Shown piece by piece: positions 8,115 through 20,070 of a DNA stretch of 58,297 nucleotides. A program made the position numbers and the translations under genes. The stretch lies in assembly GCA_024698505.1 (NCBI GenBank), contig JAILRE010000029.1, positions 1-58,297 on the forward strand, in the 5' to 3' direction. This DNA comes from Clostridiales bacterium. Lineage in GTDB: Bacteria > Bacillota > Clostridia > Christensenellales > CAG-138. The notes under the pieces are model-generated. The model did not search any database. It was not told the DNA's origin and saw only the letters and a program-made list of their open reading frames with translations. Every line of letters begins with the position of its first letter. The stretch's first letter is position 1.

Positions 8115-8750
8115 ATGTCCAGAAAAGGAAAAAGGAAAGCGAATAAAATGGCAGAACAGAAAAACAACGAAGTCACCGAACCCGTGAACGAGACGGAAGA
8201 GAAGCTCGAGACCGCCGGGACTCCCGAAGCGGCCGAGCCCGAAAAGACCGAGCCCGAAAAGACCGAGCCCGAGTACGAGCCCATGACGCTCACCGCCGAA
8301 GAGGTCAAGGCCCTCAAAGAGAAGCTCACGAAGCTCCAGGAGGACAGGGACGACGCGATAAGGCAGGCTCAGAGGCTCCAGGCGGAGTTCGAGAACTACC
8401 GCAAGCGCAACGCCACTCTCGTCGCCGACAGCCGCGACGACGGCATCAGGGAGGCCGTGAAGAACATGCTCCCCGTGCTGGACAATTTCGAGCGCGCGCT
8501 CGAGACGGCGGGGGACGATCCCTTTGCTCAGGGCGTCGGCAACATCAGGAAGCAGTTCGTCGAAGCGCTTAAAAAGTGCGGCGCCGAGGAGATCCCGACG
8601 GACGGCAAGTTCGATCCCAAGCTCCACGACGCGGTCATGCAGGACAGCGTGGAGGATAAGGAGTCGGGCGATATAACGGCCGTTCTGCAGAAGGGCTGGA
8701 AGGTAAAGGGCAAGATAGTCCGTTACTCCATGGTAAAAGTCAACAATTAA
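8115..8750 (+). CDS. grpE: Nucleotide exchange factor GrpE
   Basis: A 211-residue GrpE. The first ~70 residues are disordered and acidic, with a short repeat EKTEPEKTEPE. A long coiled coil then runs around residues 60-110 (LKEKLTKLQEDRDDAIRQ, RLQAEFENYRKR). A beta-wing domain ends the protein (ILPVLDNFERAL-like MLPVLDNFERALE and VLQKGWKVKGKIVRYSMVKV). It drives ADP release from DnaK. An in-frame ATG 12 codons in (MAEQ) is an alternative start; the first ATG has AAGGTG upstream and was kept. Confidence 0.96.
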   Translation: MSRKGKRKANKMAEQKNNEVTEPVNETEEKLETAGTPEAAEPEKTEPEKTEPEYEPMTLTAEEVKALKEKLTKLQEDRDDAIRQAQRLQAEFENYRKRNATLVADSRDDGIREAVKNMLPVLDNFERALETAGDDPFAQGVGNIRKQFVEALKKCGAEEIPTDGKFDPKLHDAVMQDSVEDKESGDITAVLQKGWKVKGKIVRYSMVKVNN

Positions 8751-8813
8751 CGATAATACCCCCGTAAGGGTACTTAATAAAGAACATGATCAATAATCAG
8801 GAGGATAAATATT

Positions 8814-10658
8814 ATGTCTAAGATCATCGGTATCGATTTGGGAACCACCAATTCCTGCGTAGCAGTCCTTGAGGGCGGTCAGCCCAAGGTCATCCCCAAT
8901 GCGGAAGGCTCGAACACCACTCCTTCCGTAGTGGCTTTCAAAAACGGCGAGCGTATGGTCGGCCAGGTCGCAAAGCGTCAGGCCATCACCAACCCCGACA
9001 ACACCGTTTCTTCCATCAAGCGTGAGATGGGCTCCGATTTCAAGCGCACCATCGAAGGCAAGACCTACACCCCGCAGGAGATCTCCGCTATGATACTGCA
9101 GAAGATGAAGCAGGACGCGGAGGCCTATCTCGGCGAGAAGGTCACCGAGGCCGTCATCACCGTGCCCGCCTACTTCTCCGACAGCCAGCGTCAGGCCACC
9201 AAGGACGCGGGCCGCATCGCGGGCCTTGACGTAAAGCGTATAATCAACGAGCCGACGGCGGCTTCGCTTGCCTACGGCGTGGATAAAGAGCACCGCCAGA
9301 AGATCCTCGTTTACGATCTCGGCGGCGGCACGTTCGACGTATCGCTCCTCGATATCGGCGACGGCGTGTTCGAAGTGCTCGCCACCAACGGCAACAACCG
9401 TCTGGGCGGCGACGACTTCGATAAGAGGCTGATGGATTACATCGCCGAGGACTTCAAGCGCAACAACGGCATCGACCTCAGGAACGACCGTATCGCCAAG
9501 CAGCGTCTTCTGGACGCCGCCGAGAAGGCCAAGATCGAGCTCTCCGCGACTCTCACCACCAACGTCAACCTGCCCTTCATCACCGCCGACGCGACCGGCC
9601 CGAAGCATATCGACATGACCATCACAAGGGCCAAGTTCGAAGAGCTGATCGCCGATCTGCTCGACAAGACCCGCGTCTGCATGGAGCAGGCTCTCAGGGA
9701 CGCCAACCTCAAGACCAGCCAGATCGACAAGGTCATCCTCGTAGGCGGCTCGTCCCGTATCCCCGCCGTGCAGGAGCTCGTCAAGAAGATCACCGGCAAG
9801 GAGCCCTTCAAGGGCATCAACCCCGATGAGTGCGTAGCCGTCGGCGCCGCCATCCAGGGCGGTATCCTCGGCGGCGAGGTAAAGGATATCCTGCTGCTCG
9901 ACGTCACGCCTCTGTCCCTCGGCATCGAGACCCTGGGCGGCGTGTTCACCAGGCTGATCGACAGGAACACCACCATCCCCGTACAGAAGAAGCAGATATT
10001 CTCCACCGCCGCGGACGGCCAGACCTCCGTCGAGGTACACGTCCTGCAGGGCGAGCGTGAGATGGCTCAGTACAATAAGACGCTCGGCCGCTTCCAGCTG
10101 ACCGGCATCGCGCCCGCGCCCAGGGGCATCCCCCAGATCGAAGTCACCTTCGATATCGACGGCAACGGCATAGTCAACGTCTCCGCTAAGGACCTCGGCA
10201 CCGGCAACGAGCAGAAGGTCACCATCACCGCTTCCACCAACCTCTCCGAGGACGACATCAAGAAGGCCGTCCGCGAGGCGGAGCAGTTCGCCGAGGAGGA
10301 TAAGAGGCGCAAGGAGGAGGTCGAGACCAGGAACCATGCCGACAGCATGATCGCCGCGACCGAGAAATCCATGAGGGAGATGGGCGATAAGATACCCGAG
10401 GCCGACAAGTCCCGCATCAACGCCGAGATCGAGAACGTCAAAAACGCCCTCGCCGGCACCGATCAGGAGGCCATAAAGGCCGCCGTCGAGAAGATGACCG
10501 AGGTCTCCTACGACGTATTCGGCAAGGTCTATCAGCAGCAGGCTCAGGAGGCGCAGGCCGCGCAGCAGGCGCAGCAGGGCCAGCCCGAGCAGCCCCAGAA
10601 CGACGACGGCGTGGTCGACGCGGATTACGAAGTCGTAGACGACGATAAGAAGAACTGA
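8814..10658 (+). CDS. dnaK: Chaperone DnaK (Hsp70)
   Basis: A 614-residue Hsp70. The nucleotide-binding domain begins [19 protein letters not shown] and contains the phosphate-2 motif [16 protein letters not shown] and the adenosine motif [16 protein letters not shown]. The substrate domain follows ([20 protein letters not shown]). The C-terminal tail is Gln/Ala-rich and ends in an acidic [13 protein letters not shown]. It folds and protects proteins with DnaJ and GrpE. A strong AGGAGG precedes the ATG. The 190-bp gap before dnaJ holds a hairpin and a palindromic repeat. Confidence 0.98.
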   Translation: MSKIIGIDLGTTNSCVAVLEGGQPKVIPNAEGSNTTPSVVAFKNGERMVGQVAKRQAITNPDNTVSSIKREMGSDFKRTIEGKTYTPQEISAMILQKMKQDAEAYLGEKVTEAVITVPAYFSDSQRQATKDAGRIAGLDVKRIINEPTAASLAYGVDKEHRQKILVYDLGGGTFDVSLLDIGDGVFEVLATNGNNRLGGDDFDKRLMDYIAEDFKRNNGIDLRNDRIAKQRLLDAAEKAKIELSATLTTNVNLPFITADATGPKHIDMTITRAKFEELIADLLDKTRVCMEQALRDANLKTSQIDKVILVGGSSRIPAVQELVKKITGKEPFKGINPDECVAVGAAIQGGILGGEVKDILLLDVTPLSLGIETLGGVFTRLIDRNTTIPVQKKQIFSTAADGQTSVEVHVLQGEREMAQYNKTLGRFQLTGIAPAPRGIPQIEVTFDIDGNGIVNVSAKDLGTGNEQKVTITASTNLSEDDIKKAVREAEQFAEEDKRRKEEVETRNHADSMIAATEKSMREMGDKIPEADKSRINAEIENVKNALAGTDQEAIKAAVEKMTEVSYDVFGKVYQQQAQEAQAAQQAQQGQPEQPQNDDGVVDADYEVVDDDKKN

Positions 10659-10667
10659 TAAAGGCGC

Positions 10668-10712
10668 AAAGCCCGAAATGGCGGAGGGCAGCCCCCTCCG
10701 CCATAGGGCTTT
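10668..10712 (+). terminator. Intercistronic hairpin after dnaK (possible attenuator)
   Basis: Outer stem AAAGCCC/GGGCTTT and inner stem ATGGCGGAGGG/CCCTCCGCCAT enclose a CAGC loop, followed by TTATTA. It is stable, but the T run is weak. It may be a partial terminator or an mRNA-processing block that lowers dnaJ relative to dnaK. Confidence 0.55.
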
Positions 10713-10716
10713 ATTA

Positions 10717-10804
10717 ATGAATAACGAAGAATGGATAAAGACGGCGGATGACGCAGGCTCCTCGGCTTTTCGGGAGCGGTCATTATTCATTCTTCGGTAT
10801 TCAT
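10717..10804. repeat. Palindromic MITE-like unit between dnaK and dnaJ
   Basis: Two 17-nt arms (10717-10733 and 10788-10804) are inverted copies with one mismatch, separated by 54 nt. It contains no ORF and no transposase. Related sequence extends past the right arm (CATCATTCA). The sequence looks like a small non-autonomous palindromic element inserted in the operon; copies elsewhere cannot be checked here. Confidence 0.5.
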
Positions 10805-10849
10805 CATTCAAATGCATCGGAAGGTCTTTCCGGTGCGCGGAGGTAGAAA

Positions 10850-12010
10850 ATGGCAGAGAAAAGAGATTATTACGAGGTGCTCGGCGTTCAGAAGACGGCG
10901 AGCGACGATGAGATAAAATCCGCGTTCCGCAAAATGGCGAAACAGTATCACCCCGATCTTCATCCCGACGATAAGGATGCGGAGGCCAAATTCAAGGAAG
11001 TGAACGAGGCTTACGAGGTGCTCTCCAACGCGGACAAGCGTGCCAAATACGATCAGTTCGGTCACGCCGCGTTCGATCCCACGGCGGGCGCGGGCGGCGG
11101 CTATTCCGGCGCGTGGTCGGGCTTCGGCGGCGGCTCTCCCTTCGGAAGCGGCGGCTTCGGCGGCTTCGGGGATATCTTCAGCGATTTCTTCGGAGGCGGC
11201 GCTTCAACAAGATCGTCCTCGAGCTACGGCCCCGTAAGGGGTGAGAACCTGCGCCAGACAATGACCATCACCTTTGAGGAAGCCGCCTTCGGCTGCGAGA
11301 AGGAGGTCCAGTACAGGCGCGAGGAGAACTGCTCCGCCTGCGGAGGCACCGGCGCGGCTCCCGGCACTCAGCCCCAGACCTGCCCCACCTGCGGCGGCAG
11401 GGGAACCATCAACAAGACGCAGAACACCATACTCGGCGTCATGCAGACGACCGTACCCTGCACCGCCTGCGGCGGCACGGGCAAGATAATAAAGGACCCC
11501 TGCAAGGTCTGCAATGGCAACGGCAGGGTGAGGACCGTTCAGAAGCGTAAATTCAAGATCCCCGCCGGCATAGACGACGGGCAGACCATCAGGATCTCCG
11601 GCGGCGGCGACGACGGCTTCCGCGGCGGTCCCAAGGGCGATCTGCATATCTCCATCCGCGTGAAGCCGCATAAGCGCTTCATAAGGGACGGCGCGGACAT
11701 CCACCAGAACGTCACCATCCCCGTAACGACGGCAATGCTCGGCGGCTCAATAAACGTGCCCACGCTCGAAAAGGACGTGAAGCTCACCATCCCCGAGGGC
11801 ACGCAGAGCCAGAAGACCTTCCGCATGAAGGGCTTCGGCATACAGAAGCTAAATCAGTCCGATAAGGGCGATATGTACGTGAACGTCACCGTCGAGATAC
11901 CGAAGAAGCTCACCGATAAGGAGCGCGAGATAGTCGTAAAGCTCGCCGAGGAGATGGGCGATTCCGACGCCCAGAAGGCAAAGCCCAAGAAGAAGGGGCT
12001 GTTCAAGTAA
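10850..12010 (+). CDS. dnaJ: Co-chaperone DnaJ (Hsp40)
   Basis: A 386-residue type I DnaJ. The J domain (residues ~5-70) has the HPD motif in [11 protein letters not shown] Gly/Phe-rich linker follows. The zinc-binding domain has four CxxCxGxG repeats ([32 protein letters not shown]), and two beta-barrel substrate domains complete it. It delivers substrates to DnaK and stimulates its ATPase. GGAGG lies 7 nt before the ATG. Last gene of the heat-shock operon. Confidence 0.97.
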   Translation: MAEKRDYYEVLGVQKTASDDEIKSAFRKMAKQYHPDLHPDDKDAEAKFKEVNEAYEVLSNADKRAKYDQFGHAAFDPTAGAGGGYSGAWSGFGGGSPFGSGGFGGFGDIFSDFFGGGASTRSSSSYGPVRGENLRQTMTITFEEAAFGCEKEVQYRREENCSACGGTGAAPGTQPQTCPTCGGRGTINKTQNTILGVMQTTVPCTACGGTGKIIKDPCKVCNGNGRVRTVQKRKFKIPAGIDDGQTIRISGGGDDGFRGGPKGDLHISIRVKPHKRFIRDGADIHQNVTIPVTTAMLGGSINVPTLEKDVKLTIPEGTQSQKTFRMKGFGIQKLNQSDKGDMYVNVTVEIPKKLTDKEREIVVKLAEEMGDSDAQKAKPKKKGLFK

Positions 12011-12023
12011 AAACCCGAAATAA

Positions 12024-12072
12024 AAAAGCTGTCACGGCTTGGGCGTTTCCGCCTCCGTGACAGCTTTTCTTT
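12024..12072. terminator. Bidirectional terminator after dnaJ
   Basis: AAAAGCTGTCACGG pairs with CCGTGACAGCTTTT around a 17-nt loop. A tracts lie to the left and CTTTTG to the right. It serves dnaJ and the convergent XRE-TPR gene. Confidence 0.85.
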
Positions 12073-12076
12073 TGCG

Positions 12077-13102
12077 TCATTTGAGCTTTTTCAGCCTTGC
12101 GATCCCGCGCCTGACCTGATCCGCGGTCTCGCCCTTGTCGAAGCCCCAGTCCTCCTTGAAGAGGCGGAGCTCCCCCTCGAGGGCTTCTATCGCGCTGTCG
12201 TAGTCGCCGGTTATCTCGTAAAGCTGAGCGAGCGCCTCGTAAGTGTCCGCGAAGCGGGGCTTTTCCTGCCTCTCGCGGGCCTTTTTGATGTACTCGATCG
12301 CGCCCTCGTAGTCGCCCTCCAGCACGCAGAGCTCGCCCATCTCGAACATGACCATCCATTCGTTGCCGAAATCCTTCTCCATCTCGGCGAAGACCTTACG
12401 CGCCTCATCGCGCCTGCCTGTCTCCCAAAGGAGCTTCGCGCGGTAGAGGGGAGTGCGGAAGGTGTTATCCGCCTTTTCGAGCCCCTTCAGGGCCTCCTCG
12501 GCCTCCTTGAAGCGCTTGTCGTCCAGCAGATTGTCCAGGAGCCACATATGTGCGCGCCAGTCCTTGGGATTCTTCTTGACGAAATCCTTGTAGAAGGCGA
12601 TGAGCCTGTAATGGTTGCGGACGTTCCAGTCGGGCACGAACCCGCGCAGGCCCTCGTTCAGCTCGGCATGCGCGCCATAGCAGGCGGGATCCGCCGCAAG
12701 CGCTTCCATTGCGGCCTCGGCCGCCATGTCGTTGTAGGTCCTCGCAAGGTGGTTGTACATATCCGCCTTGAGCCTCAGGCAGTCGGCGGGGCGGTATCCG
12801 GCCGCGACCTTCGCGTCGATCCAGCGCTCGGTGCGGCTTATCTCGTCCGGGGTGAACAGACGCTCGTCCCAGATCATGTTCTGGATGCGCTCGTATTCCT
12901 TCTCCTCGGTGATGCCGAAGAGCTCGTCTATGCTGACCCCGAAGAAGACGGAGATATCGGGCAGGAGGCTGATGTCGGGCAGAGTCGCGCCGCGCTCCCA
13001 TTTGCTGACCGCCTGTGCGGAGACGCCGATCTCGGCGGCGAGCTGTTCCTGAGTGATGCCCTTCGCGGTCCTTAAAGAACGAAGTTTGCTGTTGAGTTCC
13101 AT
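12077..13102 (-). CDS. XRE-family regulator with TPR domain
   Basis: A 341-residue protein. Residues ~7-65 are a helix-turn-helix of the Cro/C1 type (ITQEQLAAEIGVSAQAVSKW, then a segment ending in VSIDELFGI). The rest is helical and consists of tetratricopeptide-like repeats (RLKADMYNHLARTYNDMAAEA, YRAKLLWETGRRDEARKVFAEME, LCVLEGDYEGAIEYIKKARE, LAQLYEITGDYDSAIEALEGE). Such proteins often respond to a peptide or protein bound by the TPR region. Its target is not evident; it stands alone behind its own promoter. Start supported by conservation of the MELNSKLRSLRTAKG opening. Confidence 0.9.
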   Translation of the reverse strand: MELNSKLRSLRTAKGITQEQLAAEIGVSAQAVSKWERGATLPDISLLPDISVFFGVSIDELFGITEEKEYERIQNMIWDERLFTPDEISRTERWIDAKVAAGYRPADCLRLKADMYNHLARTYNDMAAEAAMEALAADPACYGAHAELNEGLRGFVPDWNVRNHYRLIAFYKDFVKKNPKDWRAHMWLLDNLLDDKRFKEAEEALKGLEKADNTFRTPLYRAKLLWETGRRDEARKVFAEMEKDFGNEWMVMFEMGELCVLEGDYEGAIEYIKKARERQEKPRFADTYEALAQLYEITGDYDSAIEALEGELRLFKEDWGFDKGETADQVRRGIARLKKLK

Positions 13103-13179
13103 GTTTTTCGTTTGCCTTTTGTAAGGCGTCCTTTCCCGGCGATCGCGCGCCGTTTGTCTTTCTCGGTACCGACGCGCTT

Positions 13180-13208
13180 ATAATAAACTATCCGAATCGA
13201 CTTGTAAA
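13180..13208 (-). promoter_or_regulatory. Sigma-A promoter of the XRE-TPR gene
   Basis: Minus strand TTTACA, 17 nt, TATTAT. The predicted leader is about 70 nt. Confidence 0.6.
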
Positions 13209-13350
13209 GCGCCTGTTTTGACAGCTGACTAAACCGATGGTTGAAAAAGCCATCTCTGCTGTGGGAGAGATGGCAGACCGGCTTGCTTTCAGAAAGCACT
13301 TGTAATTGCCAGAGATCTACAGAGACGATATAAGGACGGACGGCGAGCAA

Positions 13351-13416
13351 AAAGGCTTCTCCCTAGGGTGGAGAAGCTGCCCATCCGACGCAGTCGATAA
13401 GACTGATGAGGGGGGA
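13351..13416 (+). repeat. Interspersed repeat, copy 1
   Basis: A CTTCTCC...GGAGAAG hairpin (13356-13375) is followed by GCCCATCCGACGC and ends in GATGAGGGGGG. This is the pattern of a non-coding repeat (AAGGCTTCTCC ... GATGAGG) that I recall as common in gut Clostridia. It is inverted relative to copy 2. Confidence 0.5.
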
Positions 13417-13515
13417 ATGCACGATATGATGATGGAAAAGCAGTCCTGACAACGCAGCTGCAAAGACTGATGAGGCGGTGATCTCAGAACAAGCAGCAAT
13501 GCCAAACAAGCTTTG

Positions 13516-13650
13516 CCCCCTCATCCGTCACTTGCGGCTCCGCCGCTGCGTGCCACCTTCTCCACCACTCGCGGCACAGCCGCTTCGGCGCTCCGCTGAA
13601 AGCGCCGCACTGCGGCCCTTTCCAAACGCTTCGCGCGGGGAGAAGGCTGA
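13516..13650 (-). repeat. Interspersed repeat, copy 2, extended
   Basis: It starts CCCCCTCATCCGTC and contains GCGGCTCCGCCGC-type short palindromes and CCACCTTCTCC, then ends GGGGAGAAGGCT. It is the inverse-oriented, longer counterpart of copy 1, lying directly beyond the stop of the DUF559 gene. Confidence 0.5.
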
Positions 13651-13654
13651 ATGA

Positions 13655-14056
13655 TCAGGCTCTTATCTTTTCCCAACTCACGTCCAAGCCCTTTTCCTGC
13701 AAATGAATCATTATATCTATGCAAACGCCCTCGAACGTTCTGTTGATATCATCATTCGAATATCTCAGCACGGAAAAACCCATTTCGTTAAGCCTGCCGT
13801 CTCTTTCTGCATCCCGGGCCCGACCTTCTTCCGAATAATGCTGTGATCCGTCGATCTCGATGACTATTCTGGCTTCCGGTATCATGAAATCCACAATGAA
13901 GCCTTCAAGCTGTTTCTGCCTGTTAACGCCGCACGGAAGCTTTTTCAGGAAATCATACCAGATGTGTTTTTCTTCCCTTGTCATGCCTCTGCGCAAGGCG
14001 CGCGCCGTGTGTTTCATGCTGTGATTCGAAGGATCTTTTTCTTTCCGATCATTCAT
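13655..14056 (-). CDS. DUF559 endonuclease-like protein
   Basis: A 133-residue protein of the DUF559/Vsr-like fold. It opens with a basic segment (ARALRRGMTREEKHIWYDFLKK) and carries the nuclease core: FIVDFMIPEARIVIEIDGSQH, where the Asp of VDF and the EID pair fit a PD-(D/E)xK-type site. RDGRLNEMGFSVLRYSNDDI follows. Related proteins are small stand-alone genes often found beside repeats or mobile elements; their substrate is unknown. It follows the PhzF-family gene after 32 nt on the same strand and ends against repeat copy 2. GAGGT lies about 9 nt before the ATG. Confidence 0.85.
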   Translation of the reverse strand: MNDRKEKDPSNHSMKHTARALRRGMTREEKHIWYDFLKKLPCGVNRQKQLEGFIVDFMIPEARIVIEIDGSQHYSEEGRARDAERDGRLNEMGFSVLRYSNDDINRTFEGVCIDIMIHLQEKGLDVSWEKIRA

Positions 14057-14088
14057 TGCTTCGAGACCTCATAAACGTTATTCCCGGA

Positions 14089-14943
14089 TCAGATCCTTAC
14101 CGTGCCCTCCATAACGACGGCGGCGGGGCCGCCGACGCGGACGCGGCCGTTTTCGATGCGGGCGGTGATTACCGAGGGCCTTCCCATCTTCTCGCCCTGC
14201 AGGAAGCGGGCGGGGGAGGGCGCGAGGCCGTATTCAGCCAGGTAACGGAACAGCGCGCCGTTCGAGGTGCCCGTGGCGCATTCCTCGGGTATGCCGTAAA
14301 GCGGCGCGAAATTGCGGCAGTGGGCTACAAAGCCGTCCCGGGTAAGGCAAAACATATGCACCCCCGTGACGCCGAGCCTTTCGCTTATCGCTGAAACCGC
14401 CGCCTCATCCCGGCAGGCGCCGTCCAGCTCTTCGATCGATGCGACGGGCAGCATCACGTCCGCGAGCCCGACGGAGACTATCGCGGGCGCAAGGCCGTTT
14501 ACGCTCTCCCTCCCGGGCAGGCCGAACGCGCGGTAAAGCTCGTCCCGATCGCGTTTTTCAAGCGCGGAGACGATCTTCGCCTCCGCCATGTCGAGCGTGA
14601 CCTCGTCCTTATCGACCGTGACCGTAATATCCCCGGAGGCGGTGTGCACGGCGATATCCCCTATGCCGACTATCCGCTTTGCGCGAAGGAACGAGAAAGA
14701 GGCGACCGTCGCATGGCCGCAGAGCGCCGCCTCGCAGACGGGGGTGAAGAACCGCGCCGCGTACTCGGTCTGGGAGAGCCGCCTTATGAACGCCGTTTCC
14801 GAAAAGCGGAGCTCCGCTGCGAGCTTGATGCAGATCTCGTCAGCGGGGAAGGGGTCGCCGCCAAGGTACACCACGCCCGCCGGATTGCCGCAAAACGGCT
14901 CCCGCGAGAACGCGTCGACTATGGCGGATAAATAAATGCTCAT
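14089..14943 (-). CDS. PhzF-family isomerase-like protein
   Basis: A 284-residue PhzF-fold protein. Family motifs are present: VDAFSREPFCGNPAGV at the start, LRFSETAFI (the glutamate of SET is the catalytic acid in PhzF), ALCGHATVASF, and the C-terminal half-site RNFAPLYGIPEECATGTSNGAL. PhzF itself isomerises a phenazine precursor, but most relatives have unknown substrates and no other phenazine genes occur here. It lies 69 nt downstream of the PFOR gene on the same strand, with its own AAAAGGAGG ribosome site, and a GC-rich hairpin sits between them. Confidence 0.85.
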   Translation of the reverse strand: MSIYLSAIVDAFSREPFCGNPAGVVYLGGDPFPADEICIKLAAELRFSETAFIRRLSQTEYAARFFTPVCEAALCGHATVASFSFLRAKRIVGIGDIAVHTASGDITVTVDKDEVTLDMAEAKIVSALEKRDRDELYRAFGLPGRESVNGLAPAIVSVGLADVMLPVASIEELDGACRDEAAVSAISERLGVTGVHMFCLTRDGFVAHCRNFAPLYGIPEECATGTSNGALFRYLAEYGLAPSPARFLQGEKMGRPSVITARIENGRVRVGGPAAVVMEGTVRI

Positions 14944-14962
14944 GATTGCCTCCTTTTACGGA

Positions 14963-14992
14963 ATCACCCCGCGCATATTCTGCGCGGGGTGA
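14963..14992 (-). terminator. GC-rich hairpin between PFOR and the PhzF-family gene
   Basis: ATCACCCCGCGC pairs perfectly with GCGCGGGGTGAT around a 6-nt loop. There is no clear T run on the minus strand (TTCCGT), so it may attenuate or stabilise the upstream mRNA. Confidence 0.5.
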
Positions 14993-15012
14993 TCGTCAGG
15001 TCGATTATTCTA

Positions 15013-18528
<3,516 letters not shown>

Positions 18529-18603
18529 TTATCCTCCTGTTTATAGTAAGAGTTTTGACCGCAACGGCCCGCAGTGAGCCATTTTGGTTATTATCCATCC
18601 ATC

Positions 18604-18632
18604 ATTATAACCATACGGCAGAGGGATTTCAA
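18604..18632 (-). promoter_or_regulatory. Sigma-A promoter of nifJ
   Basis: Minus strand TTGAAA, 17 nt, TATAAT. The leader is about 75 nt. Confidence 0.8.
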
Positions 18633-18727
18633 GCCGCGTTATTTCTTAGAATAAAGTATATTTTCCGCGCACGCGAGGGCCGCCGCGGGGCCCCTGCCCC
18701 GGGCCGTGGAAAAGGCCGCTTTGCGGC

Positions 18728-18756
18728 TTGCAAAACGAGCGCCGATATACTATAAT
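18728..18756 (+). promoter_or_regulatory. Sigma-A promoter of the aldo/keto reductase gene
   Basis: TTGCAA, 17 nt, TATAAT. It diverges from the nifJ promoter about 100 nt away, with GC-rich sequence between them. Confidence 0.75.
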
Positions 18757-18784
18757 GGAAGCAAATAAAACGAAGGAGAGAACT

Positions 18785-19912
18785 ATGGAAAAGAACGGAT
18801 TTTTTGAAGAGATACACGGGCGTTTCGGCTTCGGCTGCATGCGCCTCCCCATGATCGAAAAAGAGGTCGATCTCGAGCAGTTCATAAAAATGGCCGACGA
18901 ATTCATCAAAGCCGGCTTCAACTATTTCGACACGGCGCACGGCTACATAGGCGGCAAAAGCGAGCTTGCGATAAAGGAATGCGTCTCCTCCCGCCACGAC
19001 AGATCCGAATTCCTTCTTACCGATAAGCTCACGGAGAGCTATTTCGAGAAGGAGGAGGACATAAGGCCCTTCATCAAGAGCCAGCTCGAGGCCTGCGGCG
19101 TCGAGTATTTCGATTTCTATCTCATGCACTCGCAGAACGCCGTTAATTTCGAAAAGTTCAAGGCCTGCCGCGCGTACGAGACGGCGTTCGAGCTGAAGAA
19201 GGAGGGCGTCGTCCGCCACGTCGGGCTGTCGTTCCACGATTCGGCGGAGGTGCTCGACAGGATACTCACCGAGTATCCTCAGGTGGACGTCGTTCAGATC
19301 CAGTTCAATTACCTCGATTACTGCGATCCCAGGGTGGACAGCAGCGGCGTTTACGCCGTATGCGAGAAGCATAACAAGCCCGTCATAGTTATGGAGCCCG
19401 TCAAGGGCGGCCAGCTCGTAAACCTGCCCGACGAGGCGCAGGCCTTCTTCCGGGAGCTCGGCGGCGGCTCGCTAGCTTCCTACGCAATACGCTTCGCGGC
19501 GGGCTTCCCGAATATCTGCATGGTGCTCTCCGGCATGAGCAATACCGAACAGATGGAGGACAATATCTCCTTCATGTCCGATTTCAGGCCCCTTGACGAA
19601 AAGGAGCTCGACGCCATAGACGGAGTGAGGGCGGTGCTCGATTCCCTGACCGTCATACCCTGCACGGGCTGCGGCTACTGCGTCGAGCAGAACAAGTGCC
19701 CGCGCGATATAAGGATCCCCTCCATGTTCGAGCTCGTCAACAACAGCGCGAAATTCAAGGATTTTAACGGCAAACGGTATTACGAGTGGTACACCTCCAA
19801 GCACGGCAGGGCCTCCGACTGCATAAGGTGCGGCAGATGCGAAAAGGTCTGCCCCCAGCATATCGAGATCAGGAAGCACCTCATGAAGGTCTCGGAGATG
19901 TTCGAGGAATAA
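18785..19912 (+). CDS. Aldo/keto reductase fused to a 2[4Fe-4S] ferredoxin domain
   Basis: A 375-residue protein. Residues ~1-280 are an aldo/keto reductase barrel with the expected catalytic positions: Asp and Tyr in FDTAHGYIGGKSE, Lys in LLTDKLTES and His in FYLMHSQNAVNF. The C-terminus has two cysteine clusters, CTGCGYCVEQNKCP and CIRCGRCEKVCP, typical of clusters wired to ferredoxin. Such fusions are common in anaerobes and probably use reduced ferredoxin or feed electrons to it; the substrate is unknown. The ATG at 18785 follows GAAGGAGAG; the frame is open upstream to 18728, but that lies inside the promoter. Confidence 0.92.
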   Translation: MEKNGFFEEIHGRFGFGCMRLPMIEKEVDLEQFIKMADEFIKAGFNYFDTAHGYIGGKSELAIKECVSSRHDRSEFLLTDKLTESYFEKEEDIRPFIKSQLEACGVEYFDFYLMHSQNAVNFEKFKACRAYETAFELKKEGVVRHVGLSFHDSAEVLDRILTEYPQVDVVQIQFNYLDYCDPRVDSSGVYAVCEKHNKPVIVMEPVKGGQLVNLPDEAQAFFRELGGGSLASYAIRFAAGFPNICMVLSGMSNTEQMEDNISFMSDFRPLDEKELDAIDGVRAVLDSLTVIPCTGCGYCVEQNKCPRDIRIPSMFELVNNSAKFKDFNGKRYYEWYTSKHGRASDCIRCGRCEKVCPQHIEIRKHLMKVSEMFEE

Positions 19913-20070
19913 AGCGCCCGGCTTTTTAAGGCGGAGATGCGGTGAAAAACGGAGCGGCGGATTTTTCGAATTGTCGTATTTTTACGGAACCGAAAGGTCC
20001 TCCCGCTCGTTATATATGTGAAGGGCCTTCGATCCGCCCTTATTACCGGATAGAAAACAGGAGGCAGTTT

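Larger units (their letters stand above)
13103..13654. other. Gene-poor stretch with a promoter and two inverted repeat copies
   Basis: Short ORFs here have no ribosome sites or recognisable products. The left ~105 nt hold the leader and promoter of the XRE gene. About 13209-13350 shows nothing identifiable. The right part holds two related repeat copies, listed separately. Confidence 0.6.

Noticed and set aside
8790..10817. A 675-codon minus-strand ORF opposite dnaK, and similar long ORFs opposite nifJ (14989-18546), the helicase (4248-6641), hrcA-grpE (6996-8627), the capD gene (30459-32447) and the protease (24641-26884)
   Set aside because: Each lies wholly or largely across a well-recognised gene. 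They arise from C/G-rich third positions and show no family motif or ribosome site.
14089..14943. A phenazine biosynthesis locus
   Set aside because: Only a PhzF-family gene is present. The family is broad and no other phenazine gene is nearby.
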